DNA of 64,000 bases from Sporosarcina ureae (GCF_002101375.1 NZ_CP015207.1:2496001-2560000); one strand, 5' to 3'; positions 1-9,362 are shown, numbered from the stretch's first letter. Translations and numbers: made by a program. The notes: a model not told the origin generated them from the sequence alone.

Positions 1-805
1 AGTCGAGCACGGGTGCAACGGGTAGGTGTCTTTTCGGTTTCTTAGACGTTACTAGTTCATTGACATAGTTTTCAAAGTTCGTTGCATTAAACAACGTGGA
101 AGGTCGCAGGAATGCGCTGAATTCAGGGCGGTTCAACCATTGCTTAGTCTTTAGATCAATGACACGAATGAAATCTTCTTGTGTATAGCCTTCTTTAATT
201 CGCCCGTTGATGAATTTACGGGTGGCCGCGGATTGTGGTTTGAACTGTTTTCCGGTTTTGTCATTTAAGTACTGAATCACAGAATGTGCGACGTCGAGAT
301 TCTTCTCGACAATGGGTTTATTTTATATATTCTTAAGTTCTTTGGTAATAGGCCGTCCCATAGTGGGATACGCCATCGTCTCAGTGTGAGTTGGCACGGC
401 GTCCAATTGTGGGTTGGCAGTCGTCTCATGTTGGGGTGGTGTCGCGTCCCATGTTGGGTTAGCCGGTATCTCATTTGGCTTATAGGAAAAAGGTAGCTGT
501 TCGTAATCGATTCGATACCATTTCGTATTGTCGATTTTCATCTTATTATGCTTCGAAGTGGAAATCAAATAACCTTTTTGTTCCAAGTCATACGTAATCC
601 GTTTGATCGTATTCAACGACCAAAACGGAAATTCTTCCATCCAGTCGTCGTACGTATTGAACACCCACTTATGACCATCCCGTATATTTTTTGAAATGTT
701 CAAGCGGTAGTGCAGTTGTTGTAGGAATAGCGCGGCGTTTAATCCAACTTTCATGGCCAGTGACGGTAATAATGGGATCGGATCTTCGTTTATTAGTAAT
801 TTCAT
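1..805 (-). pseudogene. phage-type replication protein, interrupted by a stop codon and cut by window edge
   Basis: The first 160 residues (805 down to 323) read like the N-terminal winged-helix part of a phage replisome-organiser/DnaD-like protein. The start ATG follows an AGGGGGA ribosome site. An in-frame TAA at 323-325 ends this reading frame, but the same frame continues to base 1 without another stop. The continuation contains VIQYLNDKTGKQF, FINGRIKEGYTQEDFI and FLRPSTLFNATNFENY, the pattern of the conserved phage C-terminal domain (Phg_2220_C family). The two halves therefore look like one gene with a nonsense mutation. Alternatively, the second half could be reinitiated. No other phage gene is visible inside the window; the rest may lie to the left. 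Confidence 0.75.
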
Positions 806-905
806 ATCATTGTCCCCCTAGAGATCAGTGTGATTGAGTACTCATTTTGTACTTCTTATGCTCTATATAGAGAGTTTTCTTGAAAAGGATACTTGTTTTT
901 TGCGA

Positions 906-1010
906 GTACCAGGTTCCCACGCAATTCGGGTAATTTAATAGGGGAAAGACCATTCCCATATAAATTAAAGAAAAAGCGTCAACTCCAAAGATTCGGTGTT
1001 GACGCTTTTT
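906..1010. repeat. REP-like repeat with terminator-like hairpin (copy 1)
   Basis: It starts with GTACCAGGTTCCCACGCAAT, a variant of a motif that recurs along the first 30 kb. It ends in a stem-loop at 971-1010 (AAAAAGCGTCAAC / GTTGACGCTTTTT). The whole stretch, including the middle GGAAAGACCATTCCC part, aligns with 26961-27075. This suggests two copies of one mobile unit rather than two independent terminators. Confidence 0.7.
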
Positions 1011-1099
1011 GATGATTAACATATATAAAAATTAGTTATTTAATAATAGCTTGTTTTTTTGGAAATATTTTTTTGTTCAAAAAATATCTTTAGTCTTGG

Positions 1100-1960
1100 G
1101 CAAAAAAATGCCGTAGTTCTCTCCAAATTTAATCGTGATGGGAATACATTCAGGGAGCTTTTGCCGTCCTTTACTTTTCTTCAGACGCTGATTACAAGAC
1201 TTTAGTAACTAACTGATTGGTAGAAAAACATAATGGCATATCATCCGAAGAAAATCCCAAATTGATTTACGCTGTTGTTGAATTAATCGCATTAATTTCA
1301 ATCAATGCGAACGTGATCAGCGTGATAAACATTTGATTCCAAATGCCTTTTGGTGAATGGCTAAACACGTGACGTACTTTCAAATGCTGCTTAATCCATT
1401 TGAAAAATAATTCGATATATCAACGATTCTTATATGTCTCTAATATCTCACTTTCACTTAAGTCAATCCGGTTTGTGAGTAAGTGGAACGTGGTTCCTTC
1501 TTCGTCCACTAATTCTATATATCTACAAATTTCTTTTCGTGTCAATATCGAAACTAAATCATTTCGCTTCAAATGGGGAAGAGTAGATTTATAAACTCTG
1601 ATGAATTCTACAAGAAACGTCTTTCGAACACGTAAGAGAAATTGAATATTTCTTTCGCGCCAGCCCCCAATTTTTGTCTCTCGCATGTCGTTGAAGTACC
1701 CAATAACGTCTACCTAATCGACCAAGTGAATCAGCTAAATCAGCTGTATTTAAATCGATTAATCGACGACTAATTTATGAATAGCTAATAGATGTGAGCT
1801 CCAATTCCCTCTGCAATGCTTTTTAGAACGAATTCCTTTAAGTCCTTCTTTTAAGTTAGGGACAAAAGCCTCCTTAAATCCATAGAGTTAACGAAAAAAT
1901 AGCCAATTAATATTTTGGTCATTGTGGATAGTTCACATAAAGAAATCAATATTATATGCT
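1100..1960 (-). pseudogene. degraded IS4-family transposase
   Basis: Minus-strand translation between about 1686 and 1420 gives TTFHLLTNRIDLSESEILE, followed after a stop by YIELFFKWIKQHLKVRHVFS and by NQMFITLITFALIEINAIN. This is the typical C-terminal half of IS4-family transposases, including the Y-(2)-R-W-x-IE region that carries the catalytic Glu. The TGA at 1420-1422 replaces the expected Trp codon in the RWYIELFFKW motif. More frameshifts follow on both sides (to about 1100 and 1960). The element is dead, and I could not define terminal inverted repeats. Confidence 0.75.
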
Positions 1961-1972
1961 TTTTTGCCATAT

Positions 1973-2000
1973 AAACTTTAATACAAATACATTAAAGTTT
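1973..2000. promoter_or_regulatory. perfect 10-bp inverted repeat upstream of the acyl-CoA operon
   Basis: AAACTTTAAT and ATTAAAGTTT flank an 8-bp spacer, 54 bp before the start of the SDR gene. No T-run follows, so it fits an operator better than a terminator. Which regulator would bind is unknown; the GAF/PucR-type protein at 15175 is the only regulator in this cluster. Confidence 0.4.
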
Positions 2001-2053
2001 AAATAGGGTAAATATTCACAATAACACGAAAATTATATAGGAGGAATAATAAT

Positions 2054-2797
2054 ATGCGTTTCAAAAATAAAGTTGCAATCGTCACAGGATCAGGAAGTGG
2101 AATAGGGAAGATGATTGCAAAAAAGCTCGTTTTAGAAGGAGCAAAAGTGGTTGTTACCGATATTGACGAGGCTACATGCAAATCATCAGTAGAAGAATTG
2201 AGAGAGTTAGGTGGCGAGGTAACGTCGATTGTTGGGGATGTATCTAATGCAAAGGATGTGCAGAATGTTGTAAATAAGGCAATTCTTCAATTTGATAAGA
2301 TCGATATTTTAGTAAATAATGCAGGGATCTTAAAAGATGCGAAAATCCACGATATGAAAGAAGAGAGTTGGGACGAAGTTATTGACGTATGTTTGAAAGG
2401 TACATTTTTGTTTTCAAAGTACGCTTCACTCTCGATGATGGAACAAAAATACGGGAAGATTGTAAACATTTCTTCACGTGCTCATTTAGGAAATCCTGGC
2501 CAAGCAAACTATTCATCGGCTAAAGCAGGTATTGTTGGTTTAACAAAGTCACTCGCAAAAGAGTTAGGTAGAAATAATATAAATGTAAATGCGGTTGCAC
2601 CGGGGTTGATTGAAACAGCAGCATTACGAAATCATCCGAAATATGAAAAAATCAAAGAATTACAGAAAAAGGATACACCTCTTCAGCGGGTTGGTTTACC
2701 CGAAGATGTTGCGAATGCGGTATTATTTCTTGCGTCCGACGATGCTTCATATGTCACAGGAGACTTGTTACATGTAACAGGTGGTAGGTTTGGCTAA
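2054..2797 (+). CDS. SDR-family 3-hydroxyacyl/3-oxoacyl dehydrogenase
   Basis: This 247-residue classical short-chain dehydrogenase has the cofactor motif TGSGSGIG (residues 11-18), NNAG near residue 87, and a catalytic Ser followed by YSSAK near residue 150. It is FabG/HSD17B-like and would oxidise a 3-hydroxyacyl thioester (or reduce the ketoacyl form) in the cytosol. The start ATG has the ribosome site AGGAGG eight bases upstream. It opens a tight run of acyl-CoA genes (18-bp gap to the next), so a beta-oxidation-like role is inferred. The exact substrate cannot be read from sequence. Confidence 0.88.
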   Translation: MRFKNKVAIVTGSGSGIGKMIAKKLVLEGAKVVVTDIDEATCKSSVEELRELGGEVTSIVGDVSNAKDVQNVVNKAILQFDKIDILVNNAGILKDAKIHDMKEESWDEVIDVCLKGTFLFSKYASLSMMEQKYGKIVNISSRAHLGNPGQANYSSAKAGIVGLTKSLAKELGRNNINVNAVAPGLIETAALRNHPKYEKIKELQKKDTPLQRVGLPEDVANAVLFLASDDASYVTGDLLHVTGGRFG

Positions 2798-2815
2798 TCA
2801 AGGAGGAGAATTATT

Positions 2816-3274
2816 ATGTTCGATTCAGATGAAACGATTGCAGTAAAAGATGGAATGTGGAGAGATACAGCAAATGGTCCACTATTAATCGGGAGTAGAT
2901 GTGGAAATTGCGGGGAGTTATTGTTTCCTGAAAAGAAAAACAACTTCTGTCCCAATTGTTATGAAAGCGCTTTAACGGAAGTGGAGCTTAGTAAAGAAGG
3001 GGTAATTAAAGCTTTTACGATAATTAATGAAAGACCAACAGGAGAGTTTTATAAGGGGAAAGTTCCATATTGTTATGGAGTAGTAACACTGCCAGAAGGG
3101 ATTAATATTCTTGCTTTGTTTCAAGATGCGGAATGGGAAAATATGAAGATTGGTCAAAACGCTAAATTAATCATCGAACCATTATACGAAGAAGAAGGTA
3201 CATCTGTTTTAACTTATAAATTCTCTCCGATATTTGACGGGGAATTAGAAAGAGGGGGGAAAACTATTGAGTGA
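2816..3274 (+). CDS. Zn-ribbon/OB-fold protein (DUF35-type), thiolase partner
   Basis: This 152-residue protein has a rubredoxin-like zinc ribbon with CGNCGELLFPEKKNNFCPNC at about residues 30-49, followed by an OB-fold. Proteins of this family pair with thiolase-like or retro-aldolase subunits, for example ChsH2/DUF35 with Ltp2 in steroid side-chain degradation, where they shape the acyl-CoA site. Its stop overlaps the start of the thiolase-like gene by 8 bp, supporting translational coupling and complex formation. The ribosome site AAGGAGGAG is strong. The function is family-based inference. Confidence 0.85.
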   Translation: MFDSDETIAVKDGMWRDTANGPLLIGSRCGNCGELLFPEKKNNFCPNCYESALTEVELSKEGVIKAFTIINERPTGEFYKGKVPYCYGVVTLPEGINILALFQDAEWENMKIGQNAKLIIEPLYEEEGTSVLTYKFSPIFDGELERGGKTIE

Positions 3275-4412
3275 AGAAGTTTGGGTTGCTGGGATCGGCA
3301 CAACAAAGTGGGGTGTATCTCAAAATATTGAATCATACGAATTAGGCGCTCAGGCGATTATTGAAGCGATTCGAGATTCCGAATTAGGATGGGATGAAGT
3401 TCAAGCTATTTATTGTGGAAGTGTTTATCAAGGAACAGGTTCAGGACATCGTGTAGTCCAAGAGCTTGGTTTTAATGGAGTTCCCATTATTAATGTAGAA
3501 AATGCTTGTTCTAGTGGGGCTACCGCTTTTCAACTCGCTTATCAATCTGTGAAATCAGGTGAGTACGATGTTGCGTTGGCATTTGGCTATGAAAAAATGC
3601 CACGTGGACCGATACCGAGCACAGCTTTCCCGAAATGGCAACTAGAAATGGGTTTTAATGTCCAACCTGCAAATTATTCATTAGAAACGATTGAATATAT
3701 GAAAGAATATGGCGCGACTGAAGAAGATTTCGCATTGGTAAGTGTGAAGAATCGTAAAAATGGATCGCTAAATCCAAACGCACGGTTTCAAAAAACAGTG
3801 ACAATTGAAGAGGTTTTGAACTCTAGAATCATTGCCACGCCTTTAAGATTACTAAATTGCTGTCCTTTAGCTGATGGAGCTACTGCATCTGTTTTAGTAA
3901 ATAAAAACAGGCTGAAAAATAAAAGAAAAGGGATAGAAGTAGTGTGTTCTGTCTTAACATCAGGTGTTTACGGAGAAGCAATTTATCAATCTGGGATTGT
4001 TCCAAGTGTTAAATATTCTCCAGAAGAAGGGTTAGTTGAACTGTCCGCGAGAAAGGCTTATGAGACAAGCGGGTATGGTCCAGGGGATATGGATATTGTA
4101 CAAGCTTATGACAGTATGAGTCCAGGAGAGTTATGGGATATTGAAAAGTTAGGATTTTGTGAGCGAGGGTTAGCTCCACAATTGCTTAGAGAAGGTTATT
4201 TTGATTTAGACGGGAAATTACCTGTCAATACGGATGGAGGCTTACTTTCAAGAGGACATCCATTAGGAGCAACAGGTCTAGCTCAAATCTATGAAGTTGT
4301 GCAGCAGCTAAGAGGTTATGCGGGAGAAAGGCAAGTAGATAATCCCAGAATGGGATTAACACATGCGATGGGAGCGGGACCAAATAGTACGATAACCATT
4401 CTAAAAAAATAG
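3267..4412 (+). CDS. thiolase-like protein (SCP-x/Ltp2 type)
   Basis: This 381-residue thiolase fold has the acylation motif ENACSSGA (Cys81) and the His motif SRGHPLGATG near residue 330. The C-terminal active-site loop reads HAMGAGPNS, without the second cysteine that ordinary thiolases use to deprotonate acetyl-CoA. This resembles SCP-x/Ltp2-like enzymes, some of which act as retro-aldolases with a DUF35 partner, and that partner is encoded directly upstream with an 8-bp overlap. The start is TTG at 3267 behind AGGGGGG. It could be a thiolytic 3-ketoacyl-CoA thiolase or a C-C lyase; sequence alone does not decide. Confidence 0.82.
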   Translation: MSEEVWVAGIGTTKWGVSQNIESYELGAQAIIEAIRDSELGWDEVQAIYCGSVYQGTGSGHRVVQELGFNGVPIINVENACSSGATAFQLAYQSVKSGEYDVALAFGYEKMPRGPIPSTAFPKWQLEMGFNVQPANYSLETIEYMKEYGATEEDFALVSVKNRKNGSLNPNARFQKTVTIEEVLNSRIIATPLRLLNCCPLADGATASVLVNKNRLKNKRKGIEVVCSVLTSGVYGEAIYQSGIVPSVKYSPEEGLVELSARKAYETSGYGPGDMDIVQAYDSMSPGELWDIEKLGFCERGLAPQLLREGYFDLDGKLPVNTDGGLLSRGHPLGATGLAQIYEVVQQLRGYAGERQVDNPRMGLTHAMGAGPNSTITILKK

Positions 4413-4428
4413 AAAACGGGGTATTGAT

Positions 4429-4893
4429 GTGAGAGAAGACACTTTGTTTTATGAAGACTTTCAAGTTGGGGATGTTTATTTTTCACCATCCAGAACGGTT
4501 ACTGAGGCGGATATTGTAAATTTTGCAGGTCTTTCAGGAGATTATAATGCTTTACATACAGATGAAGAGTATGCGAGAGACTCCATATTTGGACAAAGAA
4601 TAGCCCATGGCATGTTAGGTATGGTCATAGCTTCAGGACTCTTTACAAGAACAGATTTAAACGGAAGAATGAGTCCAACGTTATTAGCATTATTAGGAAT
4701 TGATTCTTGGAAGTTTATCTCACCGATTAAAATTAATGACACAATTCGCTTGGAAATTGAAATTGCCGATAAAAGAGAGACAAGTCAGGGCGGAAAGGGA
4801 ATCGTATTTTTTAAGAGGAAAGTAATCAATCAAAACGGTGACCTTCTACAAGAGGGGACTACGCCGATGTTAATTGAAGCTTATCAAAGATAG
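4429..4893 (+). CDS. MaoC-like (R)-specific enoyl-CoA hydratase
   Basis: This 154-residue single hot-dog protein has the hydratase-2 motif GLSGDYNALHTDEEYA at about residues 30-45, containing the catalytic Asp and His. It continues with FGQRIAHGMLG, also typical of the family. It would add water to a trans-2-enoyl-CoA, acting between the acyl-CoA dehydrogenase and the SDR of the same operon. The start is GTG at 4429 with GGGG upstream; no ATG fits better. The gap to the acyl-CoA dehydrogenase start is 10 bp. Confidence 0.87.
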   Translation: MREDTLFYEDFQVGDVYFSPSRTVTEADIVNFAGLSGDYNALHTDEEYARDSIFGQRIAHGMLGMVIASGLFTRTDLNGRMSPTLLALLGIDSWKFISPIKINDTIRLEIEIADKRETSQGGKGIVFFKRKVINQNGDLLQEGTTPMLIEAYQR

Positions 4894-4903
4894 GAGGAAT
4901 AAA

Positions 4904-6055
4904 ATGAGTATAACATTAAATGAAGAACAGTTAATGATTAAAAATACTGTTAAAAAGTTTTTGGATAAGGAAATTAGTCCAATGGTTAATGAATACGAGC
5001 ATGAAGGAAAACCCGTTACAACGGATATTGTACAGAAACTTGTACCATTTGGATTCTTAGGCGGTTTGTTACCAGAGAGTAGCGGAGGCTATGGTTTAAA
5101 TCATACAACTTATTTTATTATGATAGAAGAGTTGTCAAGAGTTTGGCCATCGTTGAGGGCAACAGTTGGAATTACTAATTCTGTCTTAACGCATATTTAT
5201 GAATATGGATCGGAAGAACAAAAGAAAAAGTTTATACCGCCATTATTAAAGGGAGAAAAGCTCGGTTTCTTTGCATTGACTGAACCAAATGTAGGATCAG
5301 ATGCGTCCAGTATACAAACACGGGCAGTGCTCAAAGGAGATAAGTGGGTATTAAATGGATCGAAAATGTTTATTACAAATGGAATAGAGGGAGAAGTTGG
5401 AATTGTTATTGCCCAAACAGATAAAGACAAAGGAAATAAAGGAATAGCTTCCTTTATAGTAGAGAAAAGTGAATCGAGTTATTATGCAAGTAAAATAGAG
5501 AAAATGGGAACATTGAGTTGTCCTTTTGCAGAATTAACATTTGATAACTGTGAAATTCCAAAAGAAAATTTACTAGGGGAAGTAGGAGACGGCTTAAGAC
5601 AAGGACTTAAATTTTTGAATAGTGCTAGAGCGATGGTTGCTTTTATTTCAACGGGTATTGCACAAGCGAGTCTAGATGCTTCAATTACTTATGCAAAAGA
5701 AAGAGTGCAATTCGGCAAGCCAATCGGTGGTTTTCAACTAATACAAGAAAAAATTAGTAATATGGTCACTTTAACAAATGCAATGCGTTTGCTCGGTTTA
5801 CAAGCTAGTCATCTATTAGATGAAGGGAAAGAATGTAAGGTAGAATGTTCGATGGCAAAATACTTCTCTACAGAAAATGTCTTAAAAGTCGCAGAAGATG
5901 CTTTACAAATTCACGGAGGATATGGTTATACAAAAGAGTTTCCAGTAGAGAGATATTATAGAGATATACGATATTTCACGATTGCTGAAGGAACTAATGA
6001 AATACAGAAACTTATTATTGGAAGAGAGCTTTTAGGGATTTCTGCTTTTACTTAA
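4904..6055 (+). CDS. acyl-CoA dehydrogenase
   Basis: This 383-residue FAD enzyme has the signature FALTEPNVGSDASS near residue 125, LHG/QIHGGYGYTKEFPVERYYRD near the C-terminus, and catalytic Glu in IAEGTNEIQ. Length and motifs match ordinary soluble acyl-CoA dehydrogenases. The true start is the ATG at 4904, seven bases after AGGAGG; a longer upstream reading would overlap the maoC gene. It would introduce the 2,3 double bond of a CoA ester. A matching electron-transfer flavoprotein is not encoded in the window. Confidence 0.92.
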   Translation: MSITLNEEQLMIKNTVKKFLDKEISPMVNEYEHEGKPVTTDIVQKLVPFGFLGGLLPESSGGYGLNHTTYFIMIEELSRVWPSLRATVGITNSVLTHIYEYGSEEQKKKFIPPLLKGEKLGFFALTEPNVGSDASSIQTRAVLKGDKWVLNGSKMFITNGIEGEVGIVIAQTDKDKGNKGIASFIVEKSESSYYASKIEKMGTLSCPFAELTFDNCEIPKENLLGEVGDGLRQGLKFLNSARAMVAFISTGIAQASLDASITYAKERVQFGKPIGGFQLIQEKISNMVTLTNAMRLLGLQASHLLDEGKECKVECSMAKYFSTENVLKVAEDALQIHGGYGYTKEFPVERYYRDIRYFTIAEGTNEIQKLIIGRELLGISAFT

Positions 6056-6074
6056 AAGGAAGGAGGGATTTGAA

Positions 6075-7175
6075 TTGCTACCACTTGAAGGAATCAAGGT
6101 TTTGGATTTAACTAATTTACTTCCAGGACCTTTTTCAACAATGATCTTTGCAGAGCTAGGTGCAGAAGTTATAAAAGTAGAGAGACCGGGGATAGGGGAT
6201 GGAGCAAGAGAAGTAGCAGGGTTATTTGAAGCAATTAACAGAGGTAAAAAAAGTATTACACTTGACCTTAAAAATAATGAAGACAAAAAGAAGCTTTCTG
6301 CACTAATAGAAGAAAGTGACGTAATGATCGAAGGTTTTAGACCGGGCGTAATGGAGAGATTGGGTTTTCTAAAAGATAAAGTGAAGACAATAAATCCGCG
6401 CATCATTTATTGTTCTATTTCGGGCTATGGACAAGAAGGACCGTATAGAAATCTGCCAGGTCACGATATAAATTATTTAGCTGTATCAGGTATTCTTAGT
6501 ATTAGTGGAGATCCAAAAGGAAAACCAGAGGCAGCAGGTGGTATACAAGTTGCTGATTTAGGTTCTGCTATGTATGCGGTTAATTCTGTTTTGGCTGCTT
6601 TATTATTGAGAGAGAAAACAAATGAAGGTACTTATATAGATGTCTCAATGACAGATTGTGCACTCTCTCTAATGGCACCTAGAATTAATGAGTACGTTAA
6701 TCGTAACAATCCTTCCAAACAAAATTTTATGGGGAGAGGAGCTTATGGTGCCTATAAAACGAAAGATAATAAATATATTGCAATCGGCTGTGTTGAAGAA
6801 CACTTTTGGCATAAATTATGTGACGTTTTAAATGTAGAAAAGTTGAAGTCGAATAAGAAGTTCGAAGGTTGGCATAATCGAATGGAACATGCAGATGAAA
6901 TAAATGCTATTTTGAATAAGAAGTTTCTATTAAAGAACCGTTCAGAATGGTTGGAATTAATGATAATAGAGGATATACCGTGCGCTCCTGTTAATTTTAT
7001 CGAAGAATTATTAGAGGACCCACATTTGGCATATAGAGGCATTATAAAAAAGGACGAAAATAGTGATAACCTTATTATTACGCATCCTGTGAAATTTACA
7101 AGTTTCGAAGTGAGAAGTAACTCGGATGTTCCAACAGTAGGAGAGCATAATTCCCTCATTAAAAACCCGCTATAA
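6075..7175 (+). CDS. CaiB/BaiF family (class III) CoA-transferase
   Basis: This 366-residue protein starts at TTG 6075 after AAGGAGGG. The N-terminus (LEGIKVLDLTNLLPGPF, ELGAEVIKVERPG) and the middle (ISGYGQEGPYRNLPGHDINY) are the standard type III CoA-transferase pattern. The Asp in QVADLGSAMYAV sits where the catalytic Asp169 of the family lies. It would move CoA from one carboxylate thioester to the imported acid. Together with the ATP-dependent synthetase downstream, the cluster has two ways of activating its substrate. Confidence 0.9.
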   Translation: MLPLEGIKVLDLTNLLPGPFSTMIFAELGAEVIKVERPGIGDGAREVAGLFEAINRGKKSITLDLKNNEDKKKLSALIEESDVMIEGFRPGVMERLGFLKDKVKTINPRIIYCSISGYGQEGPYRNLPGHDINYLAVSGILSISGDPKGKPEAAGGIQVADLGSAMYAVNSVLAALLLREKTNEGTYIDVSMTDCALSLMAPRINEYVNRNNPSKQNFMGRGAYGAYKTKDNKYIAIGCVEEHFWHKLCDVLNVEKLKSNKKFEGWHNRMEHADEINAILNKKFLLKNRSEWLELMIIEDIPCAPVNFIEELLEDPHLAYRGIIKKDENSDNLIITHPVKFTSFEVRSNSDVPTVGEHNSLIKNPL

Positions 7176-7210
7176 ACTCCCGTTGCAATGGGGGGAACGT
7201 ATATGATTTT

Positions 7211-7225
7211 TTAAAAGCGCTTACA
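7211..7225. promoter_or_regulatory. putative cre site (CcpA catabolite repression)
   Basis: TTAAAAGCGCTTACA matches the Bacillus cre consensus (TGWAANCGNTNWCA) closely, with the palindromic core AAGCGCTT. It lies in the 84-bp gap before the acyl-CoA synthetase gene, 35-49 bp before the start. This is consistent with glucose repression of the synthetase and possibly the TRAP genes. Confidence 0.55.
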
Positions 7226-7259
7226 CTCAATTTCACATGAAAGAAAGGAGCTAAGGAAT

Positions 7260-9362
7260 ATGTTTACAGATTTAACAAGACTCGTTCAGCCGACAAATAT
7301 AGCAATTATTGGTGTTTCGAGTAGGGATGGTTCTCACGGGAAAAACACATATGAAAATATAGTGAAACAATCAAATTTCTCTAAGGAAAATGTCTACTTA
7401 GTTAACGATCGATATGATGAGTTATTTAATCGTAGATGTTATAAAAGCATTAGTGAAATTAAAGGTGTTCAAATCGATGTAGCAATTATTTTAGTTAGGG
7501 CTAATGCTGTTCCAAGAATTGTCCAAGAGTGCGCAGACCATACGATTCCCTTTGCATTAATTATGAGTTCTGGTTTTAATGAAGTAGGGGAGGAAGGTCA
7601 AAAGTTACAAAATGAATTACAAGCTGTTATTAAAAATACGAATATTAGAGTTTATGGACCAAATTGTCCGGGGTTAACCGATTTAAATAGAAGATTAGGA
7701 ATGACATTCTCTCCGGGATATGTAAATGATACGTTAGGCGGGAGTATTGGATTAGTTACACAAGGCGGTGGGTTAGGGAGAACTGCATTACAAGGACAGA
7801 AAAGAGGGATTGGCTTTGGTTACTTCTTTTCGCCAGGAAATGAAATTGACCTAGATTTATCAGATTGCATTTACTATATGATTCATGACCCTAAGATTAA
7901 AGTAATTGCTGCCGTTGCAGAGGGGATTAAAGATGGAGAGAAATTTAAAGAAGTAGCGAAACTAGCACTTAAAAAACGTAAACCAATTGTAATTTTAAAG
8001 GTAGGGAGAAGTGAACTCGGCAGAAAAGCAGCGCTGTCCCATACAGGTTCATTGGCGGGTTCAGATCAAGTTTTTGATGCTTTATGTAAACAATTCGGAG
8101 TCATAAGAGTCAACGATATTGATGAGCTTATAGAAACATCACAACTATTTGTTAGATGTACAATAAAAGAAGATGTAGGTTTAGCAATAGTAACGGGATC
8201 TGGAGGAAGTGGTTCCTTGTTGGCAGACTTCTGTGGTTTAAATGGATTAGACCTACCCTCATTTAATACATCGACCATAAAAAAATTAGAAGAAGTCTTA
8301 CCACCGTTTGCTTCTTATAATAACCCAGTAGATTTAACCGCATCATTTTTAGTAGATGAAAGAATCCATGAAGATAGTATGATCCCAATATTGGAAGATG
8401 ATAATATTGATATTGTCATTGAGCCAATTAACGCAGACTATGGAAATTCCACTAAAATACTTGCTGAATCACTTGTTAATTTACAGAAGAAAACGGATAA
8501 AGTGATTATCCCAATTTGGATGAGTAGTAGAGAAGATGGGGGATATGACATTTTAGAAAAAGGGGGACTAGTTCCTTTCAGAAGTATAAGAAATACGGTG
8601 ACTGCCTTAACTCACTTCTCAAACTATGGAAACTTTGTAAGTAGTCATGTAGAAGTTGATTTTAATCCTAATCAAAAGGAAGCGCAGAGGAGAAAAGATA
8701 TAATAGTTAAAAAAAGAGTACTGAACGAATATGATAGTAAAAAATTTATTGGAAAAGTGGGGATTGAAGTTCCAAATGAAGTATTAGCAGTAAGTAAAGG
8801 AGCTGCGATAAACGCTGCAGAAAGTATAGGTTTTCCTGTAGCTATGAAGATTGTTTCTGAGCAAATTAAACATAAAACGGAAGTAAAAGGGATTCAGCTT
8901 AATATTGAAAATGAAAAAGCTTTAAGTTTAGCCTATGATGAATTAATGGAGAACGTGACTAGATTGGCGCCAAACGCTCATATCGATGGTGTACTAATAG
9001 CTGAAATGGTTAAAGGTGGGCAGGAAATGATATTAGGATTAAAATCCGATCCTCAATATGGTCAGTCTATCTTAATAGGAATGGGCGGAGTAAATGCAGA
9101 AATTTTAAAGGATATTGCAATTGGAATCTGTCCGATTTCTGAACAATATGCGAAAAGCTTGGTAAATGAATTAGCGTCCACTCCTTTATTAAACGGGTAT
9201 AGAAATAGTCCGAAGTTAGATGTCGATGCATTGGCGAAAGCAATTAGTGATTTATCTGTACTAGGTATCACAACACCAGAAATTAATGAGCTAGACATCA
9301 ACCCATTGATTGTAAAAGAAAAAGGTGTCGTTGCGTTAGATGCATTAGTTATCTTGGATTAA
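7260..9362 (+). CDS. acetate--CoA ligase family protein (ADP-forming acyl-CoA synthetase)
   Basis: This 700-residue fusion has a CoA-binding Rossmann domain (residues 5-120, IAIIGVSSRDGSHGKNTY), succinyl-CoA-ligase-like domains (about 150-440), and a C-terminal ATP-grasp domain (about 475-695). The region KAALSHTGSLAGSDQ near residue 261 holds the His expected to carry phosphate in ADP-forming acetyl-CoA synthetases. It would make an acyl-CoA from acid, ATP and CoA in the cytosol. The start ATG has AAGGAG ten bases upstream. A cre-like site precedes the gene, which may be separately controlled from the upstream operon. Confidence 0.88.
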   Translation: MFTDLTRLVQPTNIAIIGVSSRDGSHGKNTYENIVKQSNFSKENVYLVNDRYDELFNRRCYKSISEIKGVQIDVAIILVRANAVPRIVQECADHTIPFALIMSSGFNEVGEEGQKLQNELQAVIKNTNIRVYGPNCPGLTDLNRRLGMTFSPGYVNDTLGGSIGLVTQGGGLGRTALQGQKRGIGFGYFFSPGNEIDLDLSDCIYYMIHDPKIKVIAAVAEGIKDGEKFKEVAKLALKKRKPIVILKVGRSELGRKAALSHTGSLAGSDQVFDALCKQFGVIRVNDIDELIETSQLFVRCTIKEDVGLAIVTGSGGSGSLLADFCGLNGLDLPSFNTSTIKKLEEVLPPFASYNNPVDLTASFLVDERIHEDSMIPILEDDNIDIVIEPINADYGNSTKILAESLVNLQKKTDKVIIPIWMSSREDGGYDILEKGGLVPFRSIRNTVTALTHFSNYGNFVSSHVEVDFNPNQKEAQRRKDIIVKKRVLNEYDSKKFIGKVGIEVPNEVLAVSKGAAINAAESIGFPVAMKIVSEQIKHKTEVKGIQLNIENEKALSLAYDELMENVTRLAPNAHIDGVLIAEMVKGGQEMILGLKSDPQYGQSILIGMGGVNAEILKDIAIGICPISEQYAKSLVNELASTPLLNGYRNSPKLDVDALAKAISDLSVLGITTPEINELDINPLIVKEKGVVALDALVILD

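Noticed and set aside
825..1022. 65-residue minus-strand frame
   Set aside because: It also reads through a REP-like repeat and its hairpin.
6032..6406. 124-residue minus-strand frame inside the CaiB gene
   Set aside because: Serine- and leucine-rich shadow of a well-supported gene on the other strand.
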